Source: Schistosoma haematobium
Lineage: Eukaryota > Platyhelminthes > Trematoda > Strigeidida > Schistosomatidae
NCBI RefSeq assembly: GCF_000699445.3
Contig: NC_067195.1
Coordinates: 83,276,569-83,340,568 of the forward strand
Length of the DNA: 64,000 nt
Direction of reading: 5' to 3'
The notes under the pieces were generated by a model. That model had not been told where the DNA came from, did no database searches, and was given only the letters and a program-made list of their open reading frames with translations. The translations under genes and the position numbers were made by a program. Positions within the stretch are counted from its first letter, which is position 1, and each line of letters opens with the position of its first letter. This document shows positions 10,828 to 20,789 of the stretch, piece after piece.

Positions 10828-11489
10828 TTTTGGTACAATATAGAATTCTCAGCACAAAGTATTTTGACAAGTTTCCTTTTCTTAGTTCTTGACCGATCCT
10901 TGCGATAAATATTGAGTGGTCACCAATTAAATGTTAACAGTTCAGGAATCAACATCTGAATAATGTATATTGTTTTCGATGCATATAGCCAGCAACCACA
11001 ATGTCTCTGATTGGGCTCTTTTGGAACTTGTATAGCGAAATGTCGTAAATCTTTCACAAACGCACCTGAATAGGTTATGAGACTAATAGGCATAATGCTG
11101 TGTTGGAAGAAACAAGCAAAAAGTTTACTTGTTGAATTATCCAGATTGAAGGAAAGGGTAACCCAAATATTCAAGTAGACCACCTTTAGATCATTGTTAA
11201 CACATGTTATTGATGTTTACTTGGTAAACTGACTGAGCTTGTCTGTATGTGTGTGTATTTGTAAAGGATTTAAGTCTTTAATAACACATCTAGATGATGA
11301 GAAAAATCTACGAAAAAAAAATCAAGCAATAGTTTTACAGTCCTTTAGAAAACCGGAAACATAATACTGTAATTGTATCTTAATTATCTTTATAGGTTTC
11401 AGTCATATGACTGTATCATGTATAATTTTGACTGTGTTCTTAATGGTACTTCATTAATAAAATGTTCAATAAAGAAAATAGATAAAGAT
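10825..11489. other. No gene seen
   Basis: An 87-codon minus-strand frame (10,920-11,183) lacks any recognisable domain and is not supported as a gene. The rest is A+T-rich sequence. Confidence 0.4.
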
Positions 11490-11700
11490 GATTAGTGGCT
11501 AGCAGTGAAATCCAGGACGCGCGTTTCGTTCTATTTGGGACTCTTCAGTTGAATGTGCCTACATATCAGAGTTGATGTTCACTCAGTAGCTAAGTGGATA
11601 AACCGATGGTGTTTGAAGCAAATGGTACTGGGTCCGAGTCCCAGAGTGAACATCAACTTTGAGCCTGCATCCAACGCGGTTAATGTCTAACTTAAACTAA
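11490..11700. mobile_element. Type-A hammerhead element with inverted halves
   Basis: The left half (11,495-11,578) is minus-strand type A with the hammerhead. The right half (11,579-11,695) is the plus-strand tRNA-like head ('agtagctaagtggataa' A box, GGGTCCGAGTCCC box B). The 'gttgatgttcact' and 'agtgaacatcaac' blocks show the switch in strand. Confidence 0.65.
11510..11554 (-). ncRNA. Hammerhead ribozyme, type A, core bases retained
   Basis: On the minus strand: core CTGAAGA (a permitted CTGANGA), GTCC facing GAAC as a stem II with one mismatch, GAAAC, GCGC loop, GTC cleavage triplet and CTGGAT. Helix I has a mismatch at its first pair. Catalysis is possible but likely weak. Confidence 0.55.
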
Positions 11701-11809
11701 TCCACAATATTGTGCTACCGTTCACCATTGCAACAGACATGGTTGAACTCCACTGGTTACGTCTACTCACTAAAACTCCATGAAATACATATTGAATCCA
11801 GTCACTAGT

Positions 11810-11965
11810 GAGCACATGGTAATTATTGTCGGAATGAAGGTTTGTGGAAATTGTAGTAATTTAATGGTTGAATTCATGAGTCGATTTAAGCTATCCCAGT
11901 GCTTACAGGTTTTCCATGGTGATCTAGCTTCGATTAACTCATGAATTCAACTATTAAATAATAAT
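11810..11965. mobile_element. Core-less type-B foldback: two inverted 3' ends joined
   Basis: The left arm (about 11,820-11,893: gaattcatgagtcgatttaag region) is the reverse complement of the right arm (about 11,925-11,960: cgattaactcatgaattcaac region). Only a short 'cccagtgcttacaggttttcc' spacer remains; the tRNA head and hammerhead are gone. Confidence 0.6.
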
Positions 11966-12199
11966 AATAATACTAAATCTGTAATGACACTTTACAAATG
12001 TTATTTATTCTCTGAAGATGTGACTCATATTAAGTTACGAAATGTCAGTAACTTAGTTTTCTCTCATTACAATACTACAAGCATATTATTAAGTTATCAC
12101 AATGCTCTATATATTTCAAATTGTGAAATAAAGTCTTGGCAGTTATTCTTACAAGCGGTAAATTTGTTAACAATAATCTGTTTTTATCTACAAATAAAA

Positions 12200-12459
12200 G
12201 TGAGATTATAAAGTGACCTTGTGAGTGTCTACCTACTAACTAGGGCTAAATGAGGGTTGTAAAGCAGTTTGAAGAATAAGGATTATGATTTACAGTTGAT
12301 GGTTAGGGTTAGGAATTAGATTTAGGGTTTTCATCACGAACTGACATAAGCTATAATGCCAAGACTCTATTTAGTCAAATGGCTGAATGAATTTCATGCC
12401 AAAATCTAAAACTTGTTATCCCCAATCTGATTGGTTCGTCCATAAATTATAGTCTCGCC
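12200..12459 (-). mobile_element. MITE with 8-bp target duplication (hAT-like)
   Basis: The terminal inverted repeats are gtgagattata at the left and tataGTCTCGCC at the right, flanked by perfect 8-bp duplications aaataaaa (12,192-12,199 and 12,460-12,467). It is 260 bp, non-coding, and homologous in reverse orientation to the copy at 58,074-58,362. An 8-bp duplication is the hAT-superfamily hallmark. A GGTTAGGGTTAGG stretch inside belongs to the element. Confidence 0.85.
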
Positions 12460-12469
12460 AAATAAAACT

Positions 12470-13210
12470 TAAAAATGACAAAAGTACTTTTAGAATAGTA
12501 AGTGTATATGGTGATTATCGAGAGGAATCTTCTACTTGTCAAACCGATAATTATTTTTAATTTCGATTCCCTGAGTAATGTTAAACAGACCATATGCTTT
12601 CTCAAGGCTACTTGCCAAACGTGACACATGTGTGGGCGGATATTAATGAGTATGTGACTTATTAAATTTGCTTAAAATCACAGCCCACAGATTTCTGTTT
12701 GTTGTAAACAGTGTTACTTCGCATTTCCCAATAATGAAACCCACGTATTCTTGGTTTTATCCCATTTAACTGATTGAGGCAACGAAAACACGATTGTATT
12801 TGAATCGGATCACAGAAGAAGTCTGTTGGGAGAAGCATATTATTTGTTACCGATCACTCAATTTTTCATGTTACATTCTATATCGATGAAAAAATAAGCT
12901 GAAAGTTATATTTGTAATAATCTCGGTGATTTAAAATGAATAACCTCGTAGTTTCGTACGGCAGTTTGAACCGAGCTTCTTTAAGGAACTAACCAATAAT
13001 CAATAATACATGGATAGACCATAGTTCATGCATAGGGACTAAAGTTAGTTTTTAACATGAATTGTCAATTGTTTATCAGCCGAAGATTCAGAAGACCAGA
13101 GAGTACCGAAAATTGCAAGACTTTGAGCAATTTATTTATGTTTTAATTTGAGACTACTCGCTAGTAGTTAAATGTATACTAACTATTATTTTCATTAATT
13201 AAAAAAAACT
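12470..13210. other. No gene seen
   Basis: No convincing frame or repeat was recognised. Confidence 0.4.
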
Positions 13211-13214
13211 GTCG

Positions 13215-13480
13215 GGTGTGAGACAGTTATCCACCTAAGACAGTGGAAGATTATCGCGCAATACCATGGATTGATTGAGGTTAGGATGCAGTCTCAGTGG
13301 TATGGATGTTAATTGTTTGTGCGAAACCAAAGGTCTTGTATTTGAGTCCTACATGCGGGATCGTGGATGCACACTTCTGCGGAGTATAATACTTGGGCGA
13401 AACGGCCATCCAGTGTTTCCAGATTTTCTTTGGTGGTTTAACTTAGATGTGTTCATGGTCTCAATGAAGTTCAACAATCG
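13215..13480 (+). mobile_element. Type-B hammerhead element, degenerate
   Basis: The leader ('agacagtggaag' region), tRNA-like head ('gtctcagtggtatgg', then 'tatttgagtcct') and a decayed hammerhead (about 13,363-13,412: CTGCGGA, GGGCGAAACGG) follow in the usual type-B order. The core U-G-A is damaged. Confidence 0.6.
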
Positions 13481-13883
13481 CCACAACTTTACACTGAAAG
13501 CTAGTTTTACGAATGATATTCACTTGGTTATGATTAAAATAATGAAGCAATTGACATTGAAATAAATTAATTTGATGATCTCGTTCATTTAACGTTTAAT
13601 AGCACTTTAGCTATCCCAGAATGCATGTTGTCATATTTCATCTATTGATGAGCAAATTGTTTTATCTAAACTTTAAATCACTGAAAAGTCCTCATTACGT
13701 TATTACAAAGATATATTAACGGTGTATATTCTTTTTAACTCCACCTGTAGATCTTACAGGCTTACTGACAGTCCCAAGTCTGGGTGAAGGGGGATGACTG
13801 AGCATGTGGTTAACAACCTCATTCCTTAGAAAACAACCTCATTAAACAAACGCTTACCAGAAGATACAATTTAAACCATTTAA

Positions 13884-14885
13884 ACCATGGAGAAAAAGTG
13901 GAAAGGGATCAAAGAAGCATTAACTTCATCGTAACAGGACGTTCTGAATCGCATTAAGAATTATCATAAAGAATAGATGTCTGTCGAAACCCCAGACAAG
14001 ATTCAAGGAAGTAAGAACAAAAAGACAGCAATTAACAACAACCGAGCAAGAACAGAGAAAGTCAAGGCACAAGCTGAATACACTGATGCAAACAAGCAAG
14101 TGAAGAAGAGCATTGGGGCCGACAAGCAGAAATACGTGGAACACCCGGCAACGACACTGGATAAGGCTGCAACAGAAGGAAATATCAAACAACTATGTGA
14201 CACAACGAAGAAATTCCCTGGGAAATATAGCAGATCAGAGAGACCAGTCAAGGGCAAAGAAGGCAAGCCAGTTACTGAAATTGAAGAACTGAGGAACAGA
14301 TAGGTGGAACACTTCGAGGAACTCTTAAATACACCACCTCCTTTAAATCAACCGGATATCGTAGTAACACACACAGACCTCCTTATATATGTCACTCCAC
14401 CAACAATCGAAGAAATCAGGATGGTTATCAGACAAATAAAGTGTGGGAAATCATTAGGACCTGACAACATACCAGCTGAAGCACTAAAGTCCCACAAAGA
14501 AGTAACTACAACTATTCTCCACGTTTTATCCAGGAAGATCTGGAAATAAGAACAAGTGTCAACAAACTGGAAACAACGATATCTCATCAGAATACTAAAG
14601 AAAGGATATCTGAACAAATGTGAAAACTACAGAGGCATTACACTACAATTGGTACCGGGAAAAGTTTTCAACAGAGTGTTGCTGAACCGTATGAGAGATT
14701 CAGTAGATGCACAACATTTAGATCAACAGGCCGGATTCCGTAAGCATCGATCATGCACAAACAAAATCTTGACACTACGTATCATCGTTGAACAATCAAT
14801 TGAATTGAATCCGTCACTATACATCAAATTCCTTGATTATGAGGCATTTGACAGTGTGGGTAGGCGAACCTTATGGAAAAGGGAA
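13884..14885 (+). pseudogene. RTE-like reverse transcriptase fragment, truncated at both ends
   Basis: The plus-strand frame begins MEKKWKGIKEAL and continues with in-frame stops through MSVETPDKIQ (13,977) to ASDSVGR-like sequence. It is homologous to the minus-strand element at 31.7-32.65 kb: a Lys-rich linker, RPVKGKEGK, IRQIKCGKSLGPDNIPAEAL, then NYRGITLQLVPGKVFNRVLL (RT motif region) and AGFRKHRSCT. It ends just before the catalytic FADD box (at TLWKREKK), so the active site is missing. Stops at about 13,932-13,934, 13,974-13,976, 14,301-14,303 and 14,547-14,549 confirm a relic. Confidence 0.85.
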
Positions 14886-14909
14886 AAGAAAAAGGTACTT
14901 TATTCATAG

Positions 14910-15600
14910 ATTTACCTAATCCTAAATTAAACTGACAGATTAATTTTTATCCACTTGAGCATTCATAAAGTTTTGAACATGCAAACTAACCCTTACGCCA
15001 CTGAATGATAAGACATAACAAAGCACTCAAATTGCATATTATGTTACTTTATATCAGTATATTTATCAAAATAATTTTCACCAGTTTTGTACTCTTAAAA
15101 TGCGGACTATTTTGTTTCCATGAATCAATTTTTAACGTTACGTCTAAGTGGCACAGAATTATGACAACATAGTGATAACAGTTATGTCAAGAATTAGATA
15201 TGGTGATAATACTAATTTTTGATCATACCACTGAACAGACTACTTAATAGAAAAAGAAAGTAATAACTGTTAGATTTCATACTACAAAAAAGATATAGAA
15301 TTTTGAAATGTTGTAGATATTTGTCAATAAAGATATCAATGTTAATGACTAGTTTGATCTCATACTGTGTAATTCATCAAACTATTGTAATCTTTCAGAC
15401 AGATGACCGTAACAATAATCTAACTTAATGTTGACAGATAGAAAAAAATGAACAAATATGACCAGTCTTTGAATTGGAGTGAAAGTGAACAATATCATAC
15501 TGTGTGAAGTAATTAAATAATGTTCATAGTCTATCAATAGTCTGATTCATACATAGTTCGATATTAGTAAGCTGAAAATAACACTTTTATAAGACAAAGA
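14910..15600. other. No gene seen
   Basis: A+T-rich sequence without recognisable features. Confidence 0.4.
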
Positions 15601-15603
15601 AAT

Positions 15604-15816
15604 TATCAGTATAAGGTTGTGGAGATTATTAAGCTTTTGATTGAAATCATGAACCAATTCATATCAGATCACCGTTGAAAACCTGGGTACGAATCCCATG
15701 AGCGGGATCGGGGATGCGTACTTCTGAGGAGTCTCACAATAGGACAAAATGGCCGTCCAGTGTTTCCAGGTTTTCAATGGTGGTCTAACATCAATCGGTT
15801 CATGATCTCAATCAAA
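15604..15816 (+). mobile_element. Type-B hammerhead element lacking most of the tRNA head
   Basis: It starts with the inverted 3' terminus (ttatcagtataaggttgtgg...), passes directly into 'gggtacgaatcccatgagcggg' (box B) and a hammerhead block (about 15,720-15,765) whose GAA is AAA, then the forward 3' terminus ending at 'catgatctcaatcaaaaa'. The two termini are reverse complements of each other. Confidence 0.65.
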
Positions 15817-15984
15817 AACAAAAAAGTTGATTTGATGTATAAAATTGAAATAGTAGATTCCACATGATTCGAACAATTGGTTGAGATTTTCTGTTTGTAA
15901 ATAGCAAGGATTTGTAATTTTCTATTGTTGGTTTTTTCAGGACCAAAACTAATGAATGACCACCTGAAATAAATCACTTAGTAG

Positions 15985-16125
15985 ATAATATGTTGAGTGT
16001 TTGAAGTATAAGGTACTGGGATTTGAGTCTCTGCGTAAATACCAAATACTGAGATGTAGATACTTTCCATTGGACAGGTTTGAAACACAACAAAACACGA
16101 GTTCTGCGTTCCACTACTATCTAAG
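15985..16125 (+). mobile_element. Type-A element remnant
   Basis: The segments 'actgggatttgagtctc' (box B) and 'ttctgcgttccactactatc' match type-A copies; the hammerhead is badly decayed (ggacaggtttgaaaca). Confidence 0.45.
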
Positions 16126-16272
16126 TATCGAATACGTTAAAAAAACTCTGCTTATAATTGTTGTGGGAAGAAAATATCGTAGTTTTAAGATACAAATGAC
16201 AATCAGAAATTGTGTTATTTAAATTTAGAAATGGGAAATATTTTGGGAAAAAATGATAAACCTTTCATGTTA

Positions 16273-16660
16273 TTTATCAGTATAGGGGTTGTGGAGATTG
16301 TTAAGTTTTTTTTTGATTGAGATCATGAATCAATTGATGCTAGACCACCGTTGGAAACCTGGAAGCCGTGACCAGTGGAGCTAATCCGTGTTGGGTAGAG
16401 ACAGGTATCTACCTCAGTACAATGGAAGTTGGTCGCGCAATTTCGTGGATTGGTTGATGTTAGACACTAACACCATCGGATGCCGGCTCAGTGGTCTAGT
16501 TAGTTAAGCGCCTGGCGCGAGACCGATAGGTCCTGGGTTCGAACCTCGCGGGGAGCGGGATCGTGGATGCGCACTGCTGAGGAGTCACATACTAGGACGA
16601 AACGGCCGTCCAGTGCTTCCGGGTTTCCAACGGTTGTCTAACATCAATTGATTCATGATT
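16273..16660 (+). mobile_element. Type-B hammerhead element, complete with inverted terminal arm
   Basis: The order is: inverted 3' arm (16,273-16,367), leader (16,368-16,485), tRNA-like head with GGCTCAGTGGTCTAG (A box, about 16,491) and GGTTCGAACCTCGC (B box, about 16,537), hammerhead (16,571-16,616), and forward 3' arm to about 16,660. The left and right arms pair over roughly 50 bases. It closely matches the minus-strand copy at 6,937-7,285. Confidence 0.8.
16571..16616 (+). ncRNA. Hammerhead ribozyme, type B, core intact
   Basis: Helix I is GCACTG (16,571-16,576) with CAGTGC (16,611-16,616), a perfect six pairs. The core is CTGAGGA (16,577-16,583), stem II GTC/GAC, then GAAAC (16,599-16,603), loop GGCC, and cleavage triplet GTC with predicted cut after C16,610. 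All invariant bases are present. Confidence 0.7.
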
Positions 16661-17014
16661 TCATGTTATACTGAGAGTTGAAAGAATATTATAATGAATA
16701 AACACTATTCAGTGTTATTGCTATGCAAAATATCATTATTAATAACTAAAACGTAAATTACACTAATGAACAGTCACAATGAACGTGCACAACTGTTATA
16801 CAAAGGAGTAACCATACTGCATTAAAAAATGGGAGTAATATCGGTAAAAGTATACCATACTGATGACCTTTAGTGACTTATCAGTCAATTGAGAAAAATC
16901 CGTTAGTGATAAAATAGTTAATAACAAAAAGTAATATAAATAGAGTGAAATCGTAGTTTTGATGTGATCGATCAATTGTAATTACATTTTAATCCTATAG
17001 GATGTTAGTCATGG

Positions 17015-17190
17015 CCCAGGTAGTTTATTGGTAATGACTCTGACTGTGAAGCTGATTGACATGAGATTGAATTCGTCAGGGATCGTCGGTCCTTTCAAAA
17101 TTACAAGTGCACCTTGCTAAAGAATACCATATAGTGCGAAACCTAAGTTCAGGGTTTTCTGTTGACCACCTTCAACCACCACCCTGCATG
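17015..17190 (+). mobile_element. Type-C hammerhead element, degenerate
   Basis: Order and sequence match the type-C copy at 3.1-3.6 kb: 'tggcccaggtag' A-box-like start, 'gagattgaattcgtca' B-box-like segment, then a decayed ribozyme (GCTAAAGAATACC...GTGCGAAACC) and the 3' end 'ttttctgttgaccacctt'. Confidence 0.55.
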
Positions 17191-17229
17191 ATAAGAAATC
17201 ATTCACATTGTAAACTGTTCAATATTGTA

Positions 17230-17430
17230 AAGGGAAAAGGTTAGGTTTACATAATAGAAATCGGGCTAGCGTTGTAAGTTAGGATTATTCCACCCCCCCC
17301 ATAGAGTTTTCGTCACCAACTGACACTAGTTATAATTCAGAAAGGTTAGGGTTATATATTGAGAGTTAGGTTTGCAAATTAAGATTGGTGTTTTCATTAA
17401 GAATTGACATAAGCTTTAGTGTAATGATAC
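17230..17430 (-). mobile_element. Degraded relative of the 8-bp-TSD MITE
   Basis: Blocks such as 'gggttatatattgagagttagg' and 'gttttcattaagaattgacataagcttta' resemble the internal part of the MITE at 12,200-12,459. No termini or duplications remain. Confidence 0.4.
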
Positions 17431-17434
17431 TTTG

Positions 17435-18095
17435 TCATTCTTTTGTTTACAAACAAACTAATTGGAATTGGAATTTAAAGTCAGAAGTTAAAGTGTGAGA
17501 ATACTGTCTAGTTACACAAACGCTCTTGACTACACATGGAATAACATCAAGTACCTTAACGCACAATCTGGAACGGGAACACGTACTCCTTGTGATCTAG
17601 CTTATCATAATATTGTAGAAAAATCCTAATTAGTTAAAACGTGATGCTGTGTTTATCCCTTTCTGAGAATATCACTAACAGAAATTCTCTTTCAGTTAAT
17701 TTGGTTTATGCCGCAAATTTCTATGACATTCTAGTTATAAAATTTAATGAGTTTTCACAACATTGTTGATTAAGAAGATTGAGTAAAAGAATCAGCATAA
17801 ATTTCGTAGATCATTAAGCACTCCATCAGTTTGATGTTTAGTTTTAAAGATTATCAAATATTTGCACTATTAACGCCTACTTCAAAATTTAATGGTAAAT
17901 AACATACCAGTGGATCCGAATAAGGGTAGAAGAGGTTAAATGAGTATATGGCATTGATTCATCAAGTTATTAACTATGAGATGGAACACTATCCGTAGGT
18001 TCAAACCTCCTTGTCCTATTTCCAAGTGATTATCATGACCAACTATTGAGAATTGTATGTGATATATCTAAAGTTCATCGTAAATAGTACAGATT
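17435..18095. other. No gene seen
   Basis: A+T-rich, no recognisable feature. Confidence 0.4.
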
Positions 18096-18104
18096 TATTC
18101 ATAT

Positions 18105-18560
18105 GTTTTCATAGTTGAATTCATGAGTCGATGTAAATTAGACCACCGTTGAAAACCTGGAAGCACTAGATGACCGTTTTTTCCTAGTACGGGACTCCTC
18201 AGCAGTATGCACCCACGACTCCGCACGTGGAATTCGAACCCTGGACCTTCGATCTCGCGCGCGAATGCTTAACCTGTAGACCACCGAGCCAGCATCCAAC
18301 GGTGTTAATGTCTAAATCCAATCGATCGATGATTGATTGCGCAACCATTCATCTATTGTCTGAGGTAGATACCTGTCTCTATCCGACACGGATTGGACTC
18401 CACTGGTTATGGCTTCTCACTAGAACTTCAGTAAACAAATCTTGAAGCCAGTCACTAGTGTGCACATGATGATTATAATCAGAATGGGGTTTGTGGATGA
18501 ATTCATGAATTCAACTATTCAAATTACTACAATCTCCACAAAGTCCATTCTGATCATAAT
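18105..18560 (-). mobile_element. Type-B hammerhead element plus palindromic terminal remnant
   Basis: The minus strand carries the 3' arm (18,110-18,165), a hammerhead remnant (about 18,160-18,215; core CTGAGGA kept but GAA changed to AAA), a tRNA-like head (box B near 18,232-18,243) and a leader. At 18,480-18,560 a near-palindrome (cagaatggggtttgtgg ... ccacaaagtccattctg) is formed by two collapsed arms. Confidence 0.65.
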
Positions 18561-18569
18561 CATATATTT

Positions 18570-19065
18570 TCATCTAATTTACACATAATTTTACACTTTT
18601 TGCTTCTAGAGTTCATTTTTTCTTCTAGAATACTCTGTTCAGTCTAATTATTTAAAAAAAAAATATGACTGATACTTTATTTAGACTTATGGCAAACCAA
18701 ATATCACTACCAAAATGAATGATAGGGTTATTGCAAAAAGTATAAGGATAATTGATAATAAACAGAAATATTAATACACACAAAGAAAAAAATATGAGAC
18801 ATTATTTAAACTGTCAGTAGAAAGTAATGTTCAAGTTTTAGTCTGATTATCCACAATTATAAGAAATAGTCAGTAATTCTAGATACGTTTGATCTAATCC
18901 AAAATGTGTATCCAGAATAATCACGTACTGAGAATAACAATGTAATCTGTAAATGTAGATAGCAAATATAGTGTATTTCGGTTTTTGCTACATCTGATAA
19001 GTGAGAACGAGAAGTGTATATGCAGCAGTGTATTTATGAGCAAAAATCAGTGTTTCATATGACTG
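18570..19065. other. No gene seen
   Basis: A+T-rich, no recognisable feature. Confidence 0.35.
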
Positions 19066-19067
19066 TA

Positions 19068-19200
19068 GTGTCTGATCCTATATCGAGCTCATATAACTTC
19101 TTCTAGCTTCCGGGCAAGCCAAATGATCCATTCTTCTCGAGTCATGTTTTGACCTTGTTAATTATTCACTTATCATCCTTGACTGTTCTAATATGAGTTT
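19068..19200 (+). repeat. Dispersed repeat shared with 52,742-52,866 (possible LTR start)
   Basis: A 'tgtagtgtc' start, 'cttctagcttc', 'tccattcttctcgagtcatgttttgacc' in pieces, and 'ccttgactgtt' are conserved between the two sites in the same orientation. TG start suggests an LTR edge, but no matching end or target duplication was found. Confidence 0.45.
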
Positions 19201-19819
19201 ATATGTGTACATCTTATCTTACTCATCATATATCTGCAGCTTATTTTTGTGTGACTATAAATATTGATTAACGCTTGATTAAATGGTGTCAACTCATATT
19301 TCTTCTCCACTGTGCGTCGTCTCGTTTTGCTCTCTCTTCTTCCTTTCATCCGCTACGTCTCTCTGATTGTACAAAATTTATGTATTTGAAAACCCATTTT
19401 CGTATTTGACTTATTTAATTCCGTTATTCACTAACGCGATTCAAGTCGATGATTGTATACGAGGATAGACGACATGTATATCTCAATAACGATCAATCGT
19501 ACGATGTAATTGCAGTCAGATCCCGGGTCACTGAATGAGCAGAGAACAAAACACTAATAGAAGATCAAGGTTACATTTAAACAACAATTATACAGTCAGT
19601 AATAGTAACTGTAAAAATTATGTGAAACTATGAAAAATGTAAATAATAACAAAAAAAACCCCCATAAAATAAGTTCATATTAACTATCTTCACAGACCTC
19701 ACTGATATTTATCATGTTGATTTCATCTTGCTTTGATAATGTGGAATACAAGCATTTAGGCAAATGAACATTTATGACAGATTCTAAGTTATTTATAACT
19801 GATTCATTAAATTCGTGTT

Positions 19820-20130
19820 TGTATTGGTCGTTTAAATCTTCCCATTGATGTTTAAGACTGTAACTGATCAGTCTCTTGTAGGCATATGTGAATCCAGTGA
19901 GGATTACCTCGATATTACCTGAAGTTATAAGCATTATAAGCAGAGATGGATGGAAGGACGTACCTTTAGTCTTATTCAGGACTGGTCAGCTAGATCTACC
20001 TACATCTCAGAGCTGATGTTGACTCCGGGATTCGGATCCAGTACCGTTCGCCTCAGAAGTCATCACGTTATCCAATTAGCTAATGAATCCAATTAGCCAC
20101 CAGCTTATGAAATGTGGTGAAGTTTGAATT
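19820..20130 (-). mobile_element. Type-A hammerhead element, degenerate
   Basis: The minus strand shows a tRNA-like head (box B complement at about 20,030-20,042, A box near 20,080), a hammerhead remnant (complement of about 19,955-20,010; CTGACCA core, loop changed) and the type-A tail (complement of 19,830-19,885). Confidence 0.6.
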
Positions 20131-20529
20131 AAATACTTTGTTAACTTTAAATTTAGTTTCGGCTATGGTAACATTGGTTTTAGAGCTGTAGTTCTGTTGA
20201 ATCTTTTGACGATTTTTCACTTTCGAGATACTTTAAATTCCATAGTATATATTAAATCTAATTTTGTATTAATGTCTATCTACTTATTCTTGATAATTGA
20301 GGGCTTATTAAAACGTTTATGTTGAGGATTTACTAGAGAAAACAGTTTTCTCAAGTTCTACATCCACATATTCTAAACAATGTCTATTATAATTTTAGTA
20401 TCTTTTATCTTTAATTCATTTTGTTATGGATGCTGAGGAAAAATATACCAATAATTATCGTGTTAAGTCTGTGGTGGCCTTGGACCTTAAATGTACATTT
20501 CCTATTGGTCGATGTTCATTTCACTTGTT

Positions 20530-20782
20530 AAATATTGTGTAAATGTTGTTTTCTGTTTTATGGTACGATGTGGTCTGTTTGGTTAGTATATAAATAGAGT
20601 ATGTTTGAAATACAACGATTCATAACTCAGAGGCTGTGACTTGCGTTCTAGACTCAACTGGCTGGGCTAGACAGGGAAGCGGGACCAATCAGGACACTAG
20701 GTCGTCTACGTGTTTTCCGTGTCACTGTAATCGATCGATAAATACGCTGCTTATCAAAACCTGCAGTCCACACGTTACAACA
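20530..20782 (+). mobile_element. 5'-truncated LTR, same family as the solo LTR at 55.5 kb
   Basis: It shares 'gatgtggtctgtttggtt', 'agtatgtttgaaata', 'aactggctgggctag' and the ending 'acaaca' with 35,355-35,835 and 50,855-51,163. The first ~230 bp of the LTR are missing. Confidence 0.6.
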
Positions 20783-20789
20783 CATTTTC

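Noticed and set aside
12283..12325. Telomere-like GGTTAGGGTTAGG
   Set aside because: It lies inside the MITE and occurs in its other copies as diverged sequence, so it is not an interstitial telomere.
13926..14617. Minus-strand frames opposite the RTE fragment
   Set aside because: Shadows of the plus-strand RT sequence, which shows the conserved motifs.
19680..19934. 84-codon minus-strand frame
   Set aside because: About half is translation of the type-A element tail (the SLKHQWED part); no independent support for a gene.
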